Shown: positions 1 through 6,489, counted from the first letter of the stretch. The stretch is DNA of 10,236 nt from Paludibacter sp. (GCA_028748945.1 JAQTOL010000075.1:1-10236); one strand, 5' to 3'. Translations and numbers: made by a program. Notes: a model not told the origin generated them from the letters alone.

Positions 1-127
1 CACACGCCTATGTTCATTGGCTGGCTGACGTGCATTCCGGCAGTTTTGCTCCCGCATTCACTTTGTCGTTCCACGACAGCGAATGCTCCCGCAAACCGCC
101 AAATGCCCATAGCCTCGGTCGTTAGGT
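1..127 (+). repeat. attC-like recombination site A (left end cut by the window)
   Basis: This is the first of four related repeats. It lacks its left box because the window starts inside it. The right end is GTTAGGT (121-127), matching the GTTRRRY consensus of integron attC sites. The arms pair: CTATG and CATTGG near 8-20 face CCAAATG and CATAG near 98-112. The tip is a hairpin, TGTCGT against ACGACA, inside GCATTC against GAATGC. The core conserved with sites B and C includes GCTCCCGC on both sides of the tip and CATAGCCTCGGTCGTTA at the right end. The tip sequence differs from B and C but keeps the pairing. It would belong to a cassette lying mostly left of the window. The attC assignment rests on architecture, not on a database match. 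Confidence 0.78.
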
Positions 128-320
128 TCCATTCAAAAAAAAGAAAAAGACGTTGTTAGCAATAGACAACTTAACAAAAAAAGATTATAGATTATCATTA
201 AAAAAGAAGGGACAAAAAAACAAAACACAAATTAACCGCAGTACTATTGTTGGGAATACCTCACACTCCACAGGATTGAGAATAAGATACAGATAACAAC
301 CTAAATATAATAATCCAATA

Positions 321-1793
321 ATGATTATCATGAACCAAAAAAATCCATTTCTTTCATCTACTTTAGCAGTCTTATTGCTACTGATCGCAACCACTCAGAG
401 TTATGCATTTAATTACACCATTAGTTTTACAGCTTCGGGAGTTACTACTTCTGTAGGTAATGTGCAAGTACAAAACCTAACCAAAGGCACAACAGCAACT
501 GTACCAGATGGTAATACTTTGATTTTAACAGATTTAACAGCAGTAGATGAGCTTATTGCAAATAATGCTGGCATTCAGATCACACAAAATGCAAGCACCG
601 GATCATATACCTTGACATTTTATACCAGTCAAGCCGGTAGCACACAAGTTGCTGCGTATGCAATTGATGGACGAAAAGTGGTGGGACGAACCGCTCATTT
701 GGAGGCGGGCGACAATTCGTTTGAACTGTCATTGCCCACAGGTATGTATATCCTTCGGGTATCGGGAACGGGATGTGCCTATTCTACCAAGTTGCAAAGT
801 AGGGGAAGTACCGCTACGCAAGCCGAAGTTAAATTTATGAGCAACAAGAAAGTGGAAGCTTTCGCTCCACAGAAAAGTAAAACAACGGCAACAGGAGTAA
901 CTACCATGAGTTATTCCGCTGGCGACCAATTGCTTTATACTGCTACTTCGGGAACATACATAGCCTCTGTGTCCGATGAACCTACCGGAAGCAATACTAC
1001 CAACTTTAATTTCTCTACTATACCTACTTCTGCCATTCCAGCCGGAACATTTACCATGGGAAGCCCGGAAACTGAAGTAAATAGATATAGTGAAGAAACC
1101 CAACACCAAGTAACGCTTACTGCTTTCCGCATGAGCAAGTATGAGATAACCAATGCTCAATATGCCGCCTTTCTGAATGCCAAAAGTATAGGAAGAAATG
1201 GACTTTATGCAGCAGGGGCGTATCCTACCCAAGCCTTGATTTATGCCACTAGTTTGTGGGGTTTAACTTACATCGGCACACAATGGGTACCGGTAACAGG
1301 TTCCGAAAATGCACCGGTAAATTGTGTAACATGGTACGGTGCTACGGAGTATGCTACTTATATAGGTGGCACTTTGCCTACCGAGGCGCAATGGGAATAT
1401 GCTTGCCGAGCAGGTACTACCACTCCTTTTAATACAGGTGATTTTTTGACTAATCTGCAAGCTAATTATAATTGGGCATATCCTTACAATAACAGAACGA
1501 ACAACGTATCCACCTACCCCGGCAAGCCCCAAACAGTAGGTACTTATGCAGCCAATGCCTACGGTTTGTACGATATGCACGGCAATGTGATTGAATGGTG
1601 CGCCGACTGGCGTGGCACTTATCCTATTACCGCTCAGAACAACCCCACAGGTGCTGCTACGGGCTCGGCTCGCGTGGTTCGTGGTGGTTGTTGGTACGAC
1701 TATGCTCGAGATTGCCGCTCCGCTTGTACCAGTGGCACCTACCCGTACTTTTACTTCAACAGTTTAGGGTTTCGGGTGGTCTTAGTCCCATAA
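321..1793 (+). CDS. Exported FGE-sulfatase-like (C-type lectin fold) protein with DGR-type variable C-terminus
   Basis: The 490-residue product starts with a signal peptide (about 1-29, hydrophobic core LAVLLLLIA). The start could equally be the Met at residue 4 (330). Residues 94-160 resemble a T9SS sorting-type beta module (VAAYAIDGRKV, then LPTGMYILRVSG), here internal and not terminal. Residues 238-490 are a formylglycine-generating-enzyme/SUMF1 domain: IPAGTFTMGS, SKYEITNAQYAAFL, VTWYGATEYA, LPTEAQWEYACRAG, GLYDMHGNVIEWCADW, RVVRGGCW and LGFRVV. Aligned by eye to human FGE, the catalytic Cys336 position is Asp460 while the Cys341 position is Cys465, so sulfatase activation is unlikely; a ligand-binding lectin-type role fits better. 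The final 35 residues are rich in Tyr, Phe, Asp, Ser and Cys encoded by NNC/NNT codons, as in DGR targets. It is the sole gene of cassette 1. Confidence 0.9.
   Translation: MIIMNQKNPFLSSTLAVLLLLIATTQSYAFNYTISFTASGVTTSVGNVQVQNLTKGTTATVPDGNTLILTDLTAVDELIANNAGIQITQNASTGSYTLTFYTSQAGSTQVAAYAIDGRKVVGRTAHLEAGDNSFELSLPTGMYILRVSGTGCAYSTKLQSRGSTATQAEVKFMSNKKVEAFAPQKSKTTATGVTTMSYSAGDQLLYTATSGTYIASVSDEPTGSNTTNFNFSTIPTSAIPAGTFTMGSPETEVNRYSEETQHQVTLTAFRMSKYEITNAQYAAFLNAKSIGRNGLYAAGAYPTQALIYATSLWGLTYIGTQWVPVTGSENAPVNCVTWYGATEYATYIGGTLPTEAQWEYACRAGTTTPFNTGDFLTNLQANYNWAYPYNNRTNNVSTYPGKPQTVGTYAANAYGLYDMHGNVIEWCADWRGTYPITAQNNPTGAATGSARVVRGGCWYDYARDCRSACTSGTYPYFYFNSLGFRVVLVP
1671..1793 (+). other. Candidate DGR variable region (VR) at the 3' end of the FGE-like gene
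   Basis: Codons 451-490 encode a scaffold (RGG-W, A-R, CRSA, P, LGFRVV) interrupted by exposed positions: Cys457, Tyr459, Asp460, Tyr461, Asp464, Cys469-Tyr474 and Tyr476-Ser481. Nearly all the variable-type codons end in C or T (TGT, TAC, GAC, TAT, GAT, ACC, AGT, GGC, TTT, TTC, AAC). That is what adenine mutagenesis of AAC/AAT template codons produces. The stable GC-rich 3' end (TTAGGGTTTCGGGTGGTC) is where an initiation-of-mutagenic-homing site would sit. No template repeat, Avd or reverse transcriptase is in this window, so the retroelement would have to act from elsewhere, or the gene is a fixed descendant of a DGR target. Confidence 0.55.
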
Positions 1794-1904
1794 TTCACTG
1801 TTGAAGGTTTTGAGCTAAAAACGAAACGAGTTGTGTCCAAGCGAGGGAGGGACGACAGAAGCAAGGACACAACGAGAAAAAAATATAACGAAGAGAATGA
1901 ACGA

Positions 1905-2040
1905 GAACCTAACACACGCCTATGCTCACCTGCTGGCTTACATGCACTTAGCAGTATTTGCTCCCGCTTTCACTTTTTCGCTTTGCGAAAGTGAAGCTCC
2001 CGCAAACCGCAGGATGCGCATAGCCTCGGTCGTTATGCGT
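1905..2040 (+). repeat. attC-like recombination site B (complete)
   Basis: The left box is ACCTAAC (1907-1913), matching RYYYAAC; the right box is GTTATGC (2032-2038). Inside them lie unpaired spacers of 6 and 8 nt, then paired L-type arms CTATGC (1920-1925) and GCATAG (2018-2023), continuing as CTGC against GCAG. TTTGC (1957-1961) pairs with GCAAA (2002-2006). A symmetrical TCCC/TCCC loop follows, and the tip is CACTTTTTCGC against GCGAAAGTG. The left half alone has about 23 extra bases (around 1934-1956) that can form a small side hairpin, TGCT to AGCA. It differs from site C at three internal positions by my count. Confidence 0.8.
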
Positions 2041-3657
2041 CACTTTAAAAAAATGAAAGACAATGAGATAGGTGCTTTAATTTAGTACACCTAGACAGAA
2101 GAATAGAATATCCAATATTATAAAAAACTAAGTATGAAACAAAAAATTCTCTTTTTAACTTTAAGCATTTTTCTCTTTATTTCGACTAAAAATACTGCTC
2201 AAGAACTTTGGGCTTGGGGTGGAAATTATAATAGTCAGTTGGGTGATGGGACAACTGTAGATAAAAAAATACCAATAAAAATTGGAGCAACTTCAGATTG
2301 GCTGCAAATTGCTAATGGTACGAACAATACTTTTGGAATAAAGCAAGATGGGTCGCTTTGGGCATGGGGTAAAAATTATTATGGGCAGTTGGGCGATAGT
2401 TCATATATTGATAAAACAATCCCAATTCAAATCGGTACAGCTACTGATTGGGCTACAATTACAGCAGGTGATACTCACACCCTTGCTTTAAAAAAAAATG
2501 GCACTTTGTGGGTGTGGGGATTTAATGGACATGGCGAACTAGGTATAGGTTCAACTATTGATAAAGTAACACCGACACAAATTGATGCAACTTCGGATTG
2601 GGCACAAATTTCAGCTGGATACTATCACACAATAGCTTTAAAAAAAGATGGATCGCTTTGGGGCTGGGGTCAAAGTTTTGATAAAAATTTAGGTAATGCT
2701 TTGAGTCCAATACGAATTGGTACTGATACTGATTGGGCAAAGATTTCTGCCAGTCAAGGATATGCAATGGCATTAAAAAAAGATAGTACACTATGGTTAT
2801 TGGGTAACTCAACTGATGCCCCAACAAAAATAGGAATCGCTAAAGATTGGACAACAATTGCCGCTGGACCATATCATAAAGTTGCCTTAAAAAAAGATGG
2901 TACATTGTGGGCATGGGGAAGTAATTCATCCGGCGAATTAGGAGATGGAACAAATAACGCCAAAACAGTTCCAACACAAATAGGATTGGCGACTAACTGG
3001 TCGGCAATTGCTGTTGGATTTTCGTTTACAATTGCTTTGAAGACAGATGGTTCGTTATGGGCTTGGGGAAGAAATTATAATGGCGAGTTAGGTAATGGCA
3101 CAACCATTGACAAATCAATCCCGACAAGAATTGGTTCTGCTAGCAATTGGGTAAAAATCTCGGCAGGAATGACACATACAATTGCGTTAAGGAACACAAG
3201 TCTAACTAACATAAGAATTCCTAATTTTGATGCAACTGGCTTTTCCTATAATAGCTCTACAAATACCATTATATTAAAAGATGACATGAATGCTGCAAAT
3301 GTGGAAGTATATGATATAAAAGGAAAACAGTTGATGGAGAGTAATAAATTTTCAGGTAAAATCATTCCAGTGGTTTACTTGCCTCAGGGTATGTATATAA
3401 TAAAAATTATTGCTGAGAACAAAACTATTTCAGGGAAGATAATTGTGCAATAAAATTTAAGTTTTAGATGTAAAGTAATACTCGCAGATGAAACAAAGTG
3501 GGAGAATATTCGTGACAAACAAAAAGCGAACGCATAACACACGCCTATGCTCACCTGCTGGTTGACATGCACTTAGCAGTATTTGCTCCCGCATTCACTT
3601 TTTCGCTTTGCGAAAGTGAAGCTCCCGCAAACCGCAGGATGCGCATAGCCTCGGTCG
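2033..3657 (+). mobile_element. Gene cassette 2 (RCC1-type propeller gene plus attC-like site)
   Basis: The cassette start GTTATGCGT (2032-2040) is the exact reverse complement of ACGCATAAC (3530-3538), the left end of this cassette's own repeat. Both deviate from the usual RYYYAAC/GTTRRRY consensus at the same pair (T opposite A), so the match is specific to this cassette. It holds one + strand gene (2134-3453). The 100-bp leader contains TAGGTG (2069-2074) facing CACCTA (2088-2093), a possible 5' UTR hairpin. Length is about 1.6 kb. Confidence 0.72.
2134..3453 (+). CDS. Secreted RCC1/ATS1-repeat beta-propeller with T9SS C-terminal sorting domain
   Basis: The 439-residue product has a signal peptide (about 1-22, FLTLSIFLFIS). 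It is followed by seven RCC1-type blades starting near residues 25, 75, 125, 175, 220, 258 and 308. The full unit is about 50 residues: LWAWG, NYNGQLGDGT, a TIDK-P-IG stretch, DW--IAAG and HT-ALK-DG. Blades 4 and 5 are shorter and degenerate; blade 5 reads LWLLG and lacks the GELG loop. Residues about 360-439 form a T9SS type A sorting domain (VEVYDIKGKQL, LPQGMYIIKI, GKIIVQ at the C-terminus), so the protein should cross the outer membrane by the type IX system and be anchored or released. RCC1 propellers bind proteins or other ligands; the partner is unknown. It is the only gene of cassette 2. The blades form roughly 150-bp imperfect DNA repeats, which could recombine. Confidence 0.9.
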   Translation: MKQKILFLTLSIFLFISTKNTAQELWAWGGNYNSQLGDGTTVDKKIPIKIGATSDWLQIANGTNNTFGIKQDGSLWAWGKNYYGQLGDSSYIDKTIPIQIGTATDWATITAGDTHTLALKKNGTLWVWGFNGHGELGIGSTIDKVTPTQIDATSDWAQISAGYYHTIALKKDGSLWGWGQSFDKNLGNALSPIRIGTDTDWAKISASQGYAMALKKDSTLWLLGNSTDAPTKIGIAKDWTTIAAGPYHKVALKKDGTLWAWGSNSSGELGDGTNNAKTVPTQIGLATNWSAIAVGFSFTIALKTDGSLWAWGRNYNGELGNGTTIDKSIPTRIGSASNWVKISAGMTHTIALRNTSLTNIRIPNFDATGFSYNSSTNTIILKDDMNAANVEVYDIKGKQLMESNKFSGKIIPVVYLPQGMYIIKIIAENKTISGKIIVQ

Positions 3658-3665
3658 TTAGGGGC
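3530..3665 (+). repeat. attC-like recombination site C (complete)
   Basis: The left box is GCATAAC (3532-3538), the right box GTTAGGG (3657-3663). The internal sequence is almost identical to site B, with the same spacers, L-type arms, TCCC/TCCC loop, extra bases in the left half and tip hairpin (TTTTTCGC against GCGAAA). The outer boxes do not match each other (GCATAAC against GTTAGGGGC). Each instead matches a box of the neighbouring site, as expected where the right box's last bases come from the next cassette. Confidence 0.8.
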
Positions 3666-3745
3666 AAGTGTAGAAAAAAAGCAAACATTAATGGATGACT
3701 AAATAATTTCAATTATTTAATTTAAATTCGAATGACTAGAAAATC

Positions 3746-4756
3746 ATGAAGACAGACAATTTTATTAAGACCTTAAAACTACTTTTTTGTTTAACAATCA
3801 TTGCATATATATCATTTTCATGTTCTGTTAATCCTATTCCTGAGGTTACAGTAGAAAAATATAGTTACATAATATCGGATACAACAATTTACTGGAACAG
3901 AAACACATTGAAACAACTAAATTTAAAAGGAAATATAAAGTCAGTTACATATTACAACAGAACTTATATTTTCAATCAAGAAGGATATTTAATTACTATA
4001 ACAAATGGTCAATCTGTTAGTCAATATAAGTATGATTCAAAAAACAGACTGAATACAATAAATAATAGTGACAATGAGGGTATGACTACTTTTAATTATA
4101 ACAATACAGGAAAATTTATTCCTTATGATCCATATATCGATTATACACTAATACAATCTAATTTTATTAAATATTTTCCATCAAAGTATATCCCAATTTT
4201 AATCCAAAATCTGAGCTCTGTAAAAACTACTACTCAATTTCGAAAATACCAGTTTATAAATGACAGTACTCTCCAAATTCTTATAAATACTGCTTATAGT
4301 ATTGACCAAGACACTCTCCGTGATACGGCTATTGTAAAATACCATGGGGTATATCCAATTAGTATGTTATATACAATACATAATATTAGTAGACTCAAAT
4401 TTCTAATAGATAATATTAAATACACCGCAAATGGTATGTTTTCATTTTATACTGATTATGGATCTCTCCTCTATGAAGAAAATTTTTCGGATCATAAAAC
4501 ACCTTGGACAAACTATCAGTTTTTAAATAACAATAACTATCTAACCCCAACAGTTATTTCTGAAGGTTTTAATAATTATTATTTCTATAATAAGTATTTT
4601 GAATTGGAGAAAGATTCCATTTTGGCAGGAAATGTTTTTAACGTGCAGAAATATACAAATTACGTTTTCGATCAATATTTCAACTGGCACAGTAGAGATT
4701 GTAGTTTGAACAACAGTCAATCTGTAAATCAAGTAAGAACGTTTACATATTGGTAA
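3746..4756 (+). CDS. Predicted lipoprotein of unknown function
   Basis: The product is 336 residues. The N-terminus has a hydrophobic segment (about 8-23) followed by ISFSC, so Cys26 is the likely lipidated residue. The lipobox is not ideal, but Bacteroidota accept loose ones. The mature part is rich in Asn, Tyr and Ile. A single stretch near residues 94-122 (YKYDSKNRLNTI, then TTFNYNNTGKF) recalls the YD-type strands of Bacteroidota surface proteins, but I see no repeat series and no catalytic motif. I do not recognise the family. The gene is markedly AT-rich compared with the 3' end of the cassette 1 gene, which suggests a separate origin. It sits alone in cassette 3, with its repeat about 80 bp after the stop. 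Confidence 0.8.
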   Translation: MKTDNFIKTLKLLFCLTIIAYISFSCSVNPIPEVTVEKYSYIISDTTIYWNRNTLKQLNLKGNIKSVTYYNRTYIFNQEGYLITITNGQSVSQYKYDSKNRLNTINNSDNEGMTTFNYNNTGKFIPYDPYIDYTLIQSNFIKYFPSKYIPILIQNLSSVKTTTQFRKYQFINDSTLQILINTAYSIDQDTLRDTAIVKYHGVYPISMLYTIHNISRLKFLIDNIKYTANGMFSFYTDYGSLLYEENFSDHKTPWTNYQFLNNNNYLTPTVISEGFNNYYFYNKYFELEKDSILAGNVFNVQKYTNYVFDQYFNWHSRDCSLNNSQSVNQVRTFTYW

Positions 4757-4832
4757 ATTCAATTATTGAAGCTAAAGATAAACGAATTATAAGTTAAAAC
4801 GAAAATAGAATTTTTAGACACGAATACACCTA

Positions 4833-4869
4833 GCCCCTAACACACGCCTATTGGCATTGGCTGGCTGAC
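4833..4869 (+). repeat. attC-like site D, left arm only
   Basis: It begins with GCCCCTAAC (4833-4841) and continues CACACGCCTATTGGCATTGG, then CTGGCTGAC, closely following site A (positions 1-29) and not B or C. Homology ends at about 4869, exactly where a CCCCGAT/ATCGGGG palindrome begins. No CATAGCC-TCGGTCGTTA right arm is found downstream. This is the right-hand end of the recognisable array. Confidence 0.7.
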
Positions 4870-4952
4870 CCCGATAGATCGGGGTTATCGCGGATGTCAT
4901 CTCAACTTATGTAACCTTCGTTCTCCCACGATAACTGTCCGGGTTATCGTGG
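4869..4952. repeat. GC-rich palindromes at the array edge
   Basis: A perfect palindrome, CCCCGAT (4869-4875) and ATCGGGG (4878-4884), directly abuts the truncated site D. A second inverted repeat follows: CCACGATAAC (4926-4935) and GTTATCGTGG (4943-4952) with a 7-nt loop and no T-run. Both contain GATAAC/GTTATCG-type words. They could be remnants of an intergenic repeat family or of a deletion junction. The rest of 4953-5079 shows nothing recognisable beyond the leader of the next gene. Confidence 0.6.
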
Positions 4953-5079
4953 ATTTAATCCGTAAATATAAGAATACAAAGAGCAGATTAAATATGCATA
5001 TAATACAAAACCGGAATTACAAATCCGGGCAGAGGGGAAAATATATCAAGAAAACTTATTCATTACAAAATTACATTTT

Positions 5080-5745
5080 ATGAATTTCAGGTATCTGACA
5101 ATAGTTGCTTTGGTGTTTGTGTGTAGCTATGGTTACAGTCAGGCAAATAATAAATACATTCAAAAGGAATGGCGAAATCAAAAAGCATGGTTATCAAAAG
5201 CAGTATTCGAGTCAGGGTACATTATTGATAACAATAGAGATACTGTCCTTACAAAGTTATTAGTGTTCAGTAAGCAAAAGAAAATGAATCCGTTTTTGTT
5301 TTGTGTATCAAAAGACGCTCATGATTCAATTCGGATTTTCACTGCTGAAAAGATTTTAGAGTATAGAATTGGTAAAACAGTTTATAAAAAGGCCAAGGTA
5401 GAAAATGACCATTTTTTCATAAAGCTGCTGTCAACGGGAAATGTAACACTTTTTGAACGGGAACCTATACCATCGGATAGTAGATTTGAGTACTATTTGA
5501 AAAAGAAAAATCAGCAAGGTTATTATGAAATTTGTCCGGATGGGACAAATAATCAAATTATCATTTCTTCTAAACCTGATTTAAGAATTCCAAATGGTAA
5601 TACAGTAGAAAGATTTAAAGAGTTTGTAAATATCTATTTCAGCGGTTGTGAAAAGGTTCGAAATATGGTGAATGCAGAGATTTATTCAATCAACGATATT
5701 CCGGAAATTGTGGAAGCATATAATAAATGCTCAACCGCTAATTGA
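5080..5745 (+). CDS. Secreted protein of unknown family
   Basis: The 221-residue product starts with a clear signal peptide (MNFRYLTIVALVFVCSYGYS, cleavage near SQA). The mature part is about 200 residues, mixed alpha/beta in appearance, basic (KEWRNQKAW, KKKNQQG), with a C-terminal helical segment (about 180-217) containing ERFKEFVNIYFSGCEKV. There is no T9SS tail, lipobox, or enzyme motif I can name. I do not recognise the family. It lies beyond the truncated attC-like site and has no such site of its own, so it is either resident chromosomal DNA or a former cassette whose boundaries are gone. The start at 5080 is preceded by an AT-rich leader with no Shine-Dalgarno motif. Confidence 0.75.
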   Translation: MNFRYLTIVALVFVCSYGYSQANNKYIQKEWRNQKAWLSKAVFESGYIIDNNRDTVLTKLLVFSKQKKMNPFLFCVSKDAHDSIRIFTAEKILEYRIGKTVYKKAKVENDHFFIKLLSTGNVTLFEREPIPSDSRFEYYLKKKNQQGYYEICPDGTNNQIIISSKPDLRIPNGNTVERFKEFVNIYFSGCEKVRNMVNAEIYSINDIPEIVEAYNKCSTAN

Positions 5746-5767
5746 TTTTCACTCTCCCACTCATCTG

Positions 5768-5796
5768 CTCCCGCTATCTATCGGGGCTATCGGGAG
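5768..5796. repeat. CTCCCG/CGGGAG inverted repeat
   Basis: CTCCCG (5768-5773) faces CGGGAG (5791-5796), with CTATC-type words inside (CTATCTATCGGGGCTAT). It shares the CTATCGGG vocabulary with the palindromes at 4869-4884 and the element at 7093-7144. It lies 22 bp after the stop of the secreted-protein gene and could act as a transcript-end hairpin, but no T-run follows. Confidence 0.5.
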
Positions 5797-5872
5797 ACAT
5801 GCGGCAGCAAGGGGATAAATGAAGTAGCTGTAGAATTTGTCTTTTAACTGACTTATTGAATCAAAAGCATTT

Positions 5873-5902
5873 AAAAAAGAGGTGACTAATATCAGCCACC
5901 TC
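5873..5902 (-). terminator. Rho-independent terminator of the two-helix membrane protein gene
   Basis: On the - strand, a stem GAGGTG/CACCTC (5879-5884 with 5897-5902), extended by CT/AG after one mismatch, is followed by six T (A-run 5873-5878 on the + strand). It begins about 33 bp past the stop of the gene at 5936-6472. On the + strand no T-run follows, so it should act in one direction only. Confidence 0.72.
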
Positions 5903-5935
5903 CTTAAAAAAAACAGTTATGAAAAGTCTGATCTG

Positions 5936-6472
5936 TTATCGCTTGTTTTCACGAAAATAATCAGCAAAGAAAATTGCCTCTTCTATTGAATGTTTCCTGA
6001 CTGCATTAACGTTAATACGGTCATGAATTTCGTAAGCAATTACCTGCGAAAGACATATCGCTCCATCCTTGCAGGACATAACCCGAAGTATAAGTCCGTT
6101 GCTTACAGATGGCTTCAATTCCTTCAGTACGTTTAAGTTCCCGTTTTCAATCAGTTTGACTAATCGGTCACGTTCATTTGTTTGAAAATAAACTTCGTGG
6201 CTTTTTATTTTTTGATTATTTTTCGTAGCCACAAAGTAACTTTTCCTGAAAAAGAACAACAAAACACCGGATATTATACCGAAGAAACCTGCCATAAAAA
6301 GTAAATGGGGAAGAGTATTTGTTTCTTCCCATTCAGTCGAAGCATAAACAACAAACGAAATTACACCGGCAACGATTAATAAAATTGATAGGTAAGCAGG
6401 ACTTTTAGTCTTATAAACTAAATTTTCACCCATGTTCTCCAGAACATGTTCGATTGATTCATTATTTTCCAT
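5936..6472 (-). CDS. Two-helix inner-membrane protein of unknown function
   Basis: The 178-residue product has a short polar N-terminus. Two hydrophobic helices follow (about 26-45, SILLIVAGVISFVVY; about 55-76, PHLLFMAGFFGIISGVLLFFF), then a soluble C-terminal part (about 80-178) beginning right after a basic FFFRKSYF edge, which suggests a cytoplasmic tail. The tail has RDRLVKLIENGNLNVLKELKP and a late acidic/aromatic end (EEAIFFADYFRENKR), with two cysteines (MSCKDGAIC). There are no catalytic motifs and I do not recognise the family. It has its own terminator downstream and a perfect inverted repeat 17 bp upstream of the ATG, so it is probably transcribed alone. Confidence 0.8.
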   Translation of the reverse strand: MENNESIEHVLENMGENLVYKTKSPAYLSILLIVAGVISFVVYASTEWEETNTLPHLLFMAGFFGIISGVLLFFFRKSYFVATKNNQKIKSHEVYFQTNERDRLVKLIENGNLNVLKELKPSVSNGLILRVMSCKDGAICLSQVIAYEIHDRINVNAVRKHSIEEAIFFADYFRENKR

Positions 6473-6489
6473 ATGAATATAAAAATTGC

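Larger units (their letters stand above)
122..2032 (+). mobile_element. Gene cassette 1 (FGE-like protein gene plus attC-like site)
   Basis: The unit runs from the TT of GTTAGGTTC (121-129) to the G of the next site's right box, following the G^TT cut rule of integron cassettes. Its start, GTTAGGTTC, is the exact reverse complement of GAACCTAAC (1905-1913), the left end of its own repeat, as needed if the excised circle forms one complete attC. It holds one gene (321-1793) on the + strand and a leader of about 190 bp. At about 1.9 kb it is long for a cassette. Mobility is inferred; no integrase is in view. Confidence 0.72.
3658..4869 (+). mobile_element. Gene cassette 3 (lipoprotein gene, truncated attC-like site)
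   Basis: The cassette start GTTAGGGGC (3657-3665) is the exact reverse complement of GCCCCTAAC (4833-4841), the left end of its own repeat. That repeat stops after its left arm at about 4869, so the right boundary is lost and the cassette can probably no longer excise. The leader contains a 20-bp AT-rich palindrome, TAAATAATT (3700-3708) facing AATTATTTA (3711-3719). It carries one + strand gene. Confidence 0.62.

Noticed and set aside
729..1580. Open frames on the - strand within the FGE-like gene
   Set aside because: They are shadows of a well-supported + strand gene and have no domain or signal of their own.
1831..2085. Open frame of 84 codons across site B
   Set aside because: It is a translation of the attC-like repeat and its flanks. 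Much of it is the palindromic arms; it has no protein-like features.
1905..3665. Repeats as simple terminators, REP elements or MITEs
   Set aside because: They have no T-run and no target-site duplications. Cassette-specific pairing of the flanks across 1.2-1.8 kb is not explained by any of these.
1..4869. CRISPR array
   Set aside because: Repeats are about 130 bp, differ in sequence, fold on themselves, and are separated by whole genes of 1.0 to 1.5 kb, not by short spacers.
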